Part shown: positions 6,778 through 7,125 of the stretch, in pieces
Layout: every line of letters begins with the position of its first letter
How positions within the stretch are numbered: position 1 is the stretch's first letter
Origin: Candidatus Kapaibacterium sp.
Lineage (GTDB): Bacteria > Bacteroidota > Ignavibacteria > Kapaibacteriales > UBA2268
Assembly: GCA_027858275.1 (NCBI GenBank)
Contig: JAQIDA010000084.1
Location: forward strand, 1-7,125
DNA: 7,125 bases
Direction of reading: 5' to 3'
Notes under the pieces: generated by a model
Databases searched by the model: none
The model's input: only the letters and a program-made list of their open reading frames with translations
What the model was told of the DNA's origin: nothing
Position numbers and translations under genes: made by a program

Positions 6778-7125
6778 ATGAAATATGATTATTTAATAGT
6801 CGGTGCAGGCTTCTCCGGCGCAGTGCTTGCCGAACGTTTGGCGAATACCGGCAAGAAGATATTAATCCTTGATCGCAGAGACCATATCGGCGGCAATTGC
6901 TATGATTATAAAGACGCAAACGGAATAACCCTGCATCAATACGGACCGCACATATTTCATACTAAGATCAAGCGAGTGTGGGACTATATGTCACGCTTCA
7001 GCGATTGGCATAATTATTTTCACAGAGTGCTTGCCGTGGTAGAAGGCCGACCGGTAACAGTTCCGTTCAATTTGGATTCAATCCGAGAATTGTTTCCCTC
7101 TTCATTGGCCGAACGACTCGAGCAG
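6778..7125 (+). CDS. glf: UDP-galactopyranose mutase (3' truncated by window end)
   Basis: The first 116 codons are present; the family is usually about 370-390 residues, so roughly the first third is seen. The flavoenzyme interconverts UDP-galactopyranose and UDP-galactofuranose in the cytoplasm, supplying galactofuranose for surface glycans. Visible signatures are the FAD-binding GAGFSG (9-14) after the first beta strand, the second strand ending in ILDRRDHIGGN (30-40), the family motif QYGPHIFHT (54-62), and the substrate-domain start with VPFNLDSI (95-102). No frameshift or stop interrupts the visible part. The ATG at 6778 is supported by AAGGAA ten bases upstream and by the conserved MKYDYLIVGAG opening. 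It follows the flippase by 82 bases, consistent with galactofuranose in the exported glycan. Identification is firm even from the fragment. Confidence 0.95.
   Translation, partial: MKYDYLIVGAGFSGAVLAERLANTGKKILILDRRDHIGGNCYDYKDANGITLHQYGPHIFHTKIKRVWDYMSRFSDWHNYFHRVLAVVEGRPVTVPFNLDSIRELFPSSLAERLEQ

Noticed and set aside
6626..6919. 97-codon - strand open frame spanning the flippase end, the gap and the start of glf
   Set aside because: It overlaps two well-identified genes, and its translation looks like an antisense reading of the FAD-binding region without a family signature.

Overview
The window carries six protein-coding genes, all on the + strand and tightly packed. No RNA genes, mobile elements or CRISPR arrays were seen, and no gene-free stretch exceeds about 180 bases. 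Base composition is moderately AT-rich. Most starts lack a clear Shine-Dalgarno motif and sit in A/T-rich leaders, a habit of the Bacteroidota/Chlorobiota/Ignavibacteriota (FCB) lineage. A DUF3467 protein and a GH57 alpha-glucan enzyme also fit a Gram-negative member of that group. This placement is inferred from gene types and style; no marker gene is present.

Left part (1-1753): the 3' portion of a TPR-repeat protein, with what looks like a BamE/SmpA-like domain between its TPR blocks, is followed after 81 bases by a small complete DUF3467 protein. A convincing rho-independent terminator (1713-1753) closes this unit and separates it from the genes to the right.

Right part (1867-7125): a surface-polysaccharide or glycoconjugate cluster. 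It encodes a multi-spanning GT-C glycosyltransferase, a cytoplasmic GH57 glycoside hydrolase/1,4-alpha-glucan branching-type enzyme, a Wzx/MATE-like (MOP superfamily) polysaccharide flippase, and the first 116 codons of UDP-galactopyranose mutase (glf), which runs off the right edge. Gaps are 51, 41 and 82 bases, consistent with co-transcription. The last gap holds a compact hairpin overlapping the flippase stop codon, a TATAAT box, and the only good Shine-Dalgarno sequence in the window, so glf may be regulated separately.

Together, Glf would supply UDP-galactofuranose, the flippase would move a lipid-linked glycan across the inner membrane, and the GT-C enzyme would add a sugar from a polyprenyl-phosphate donor on the periplasmic side. 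The GH57 enzyme is the odd member: its family acts on alpha-glucans, usually in glycogen metabolism, but here it lies between two envelope-glycan membrane proteins. No wholly new system is evident. The points most worth checking are the GH57 enzyme's placement and longer inter-catalytic segment, and the BamE-like insertion in the TPR protein.
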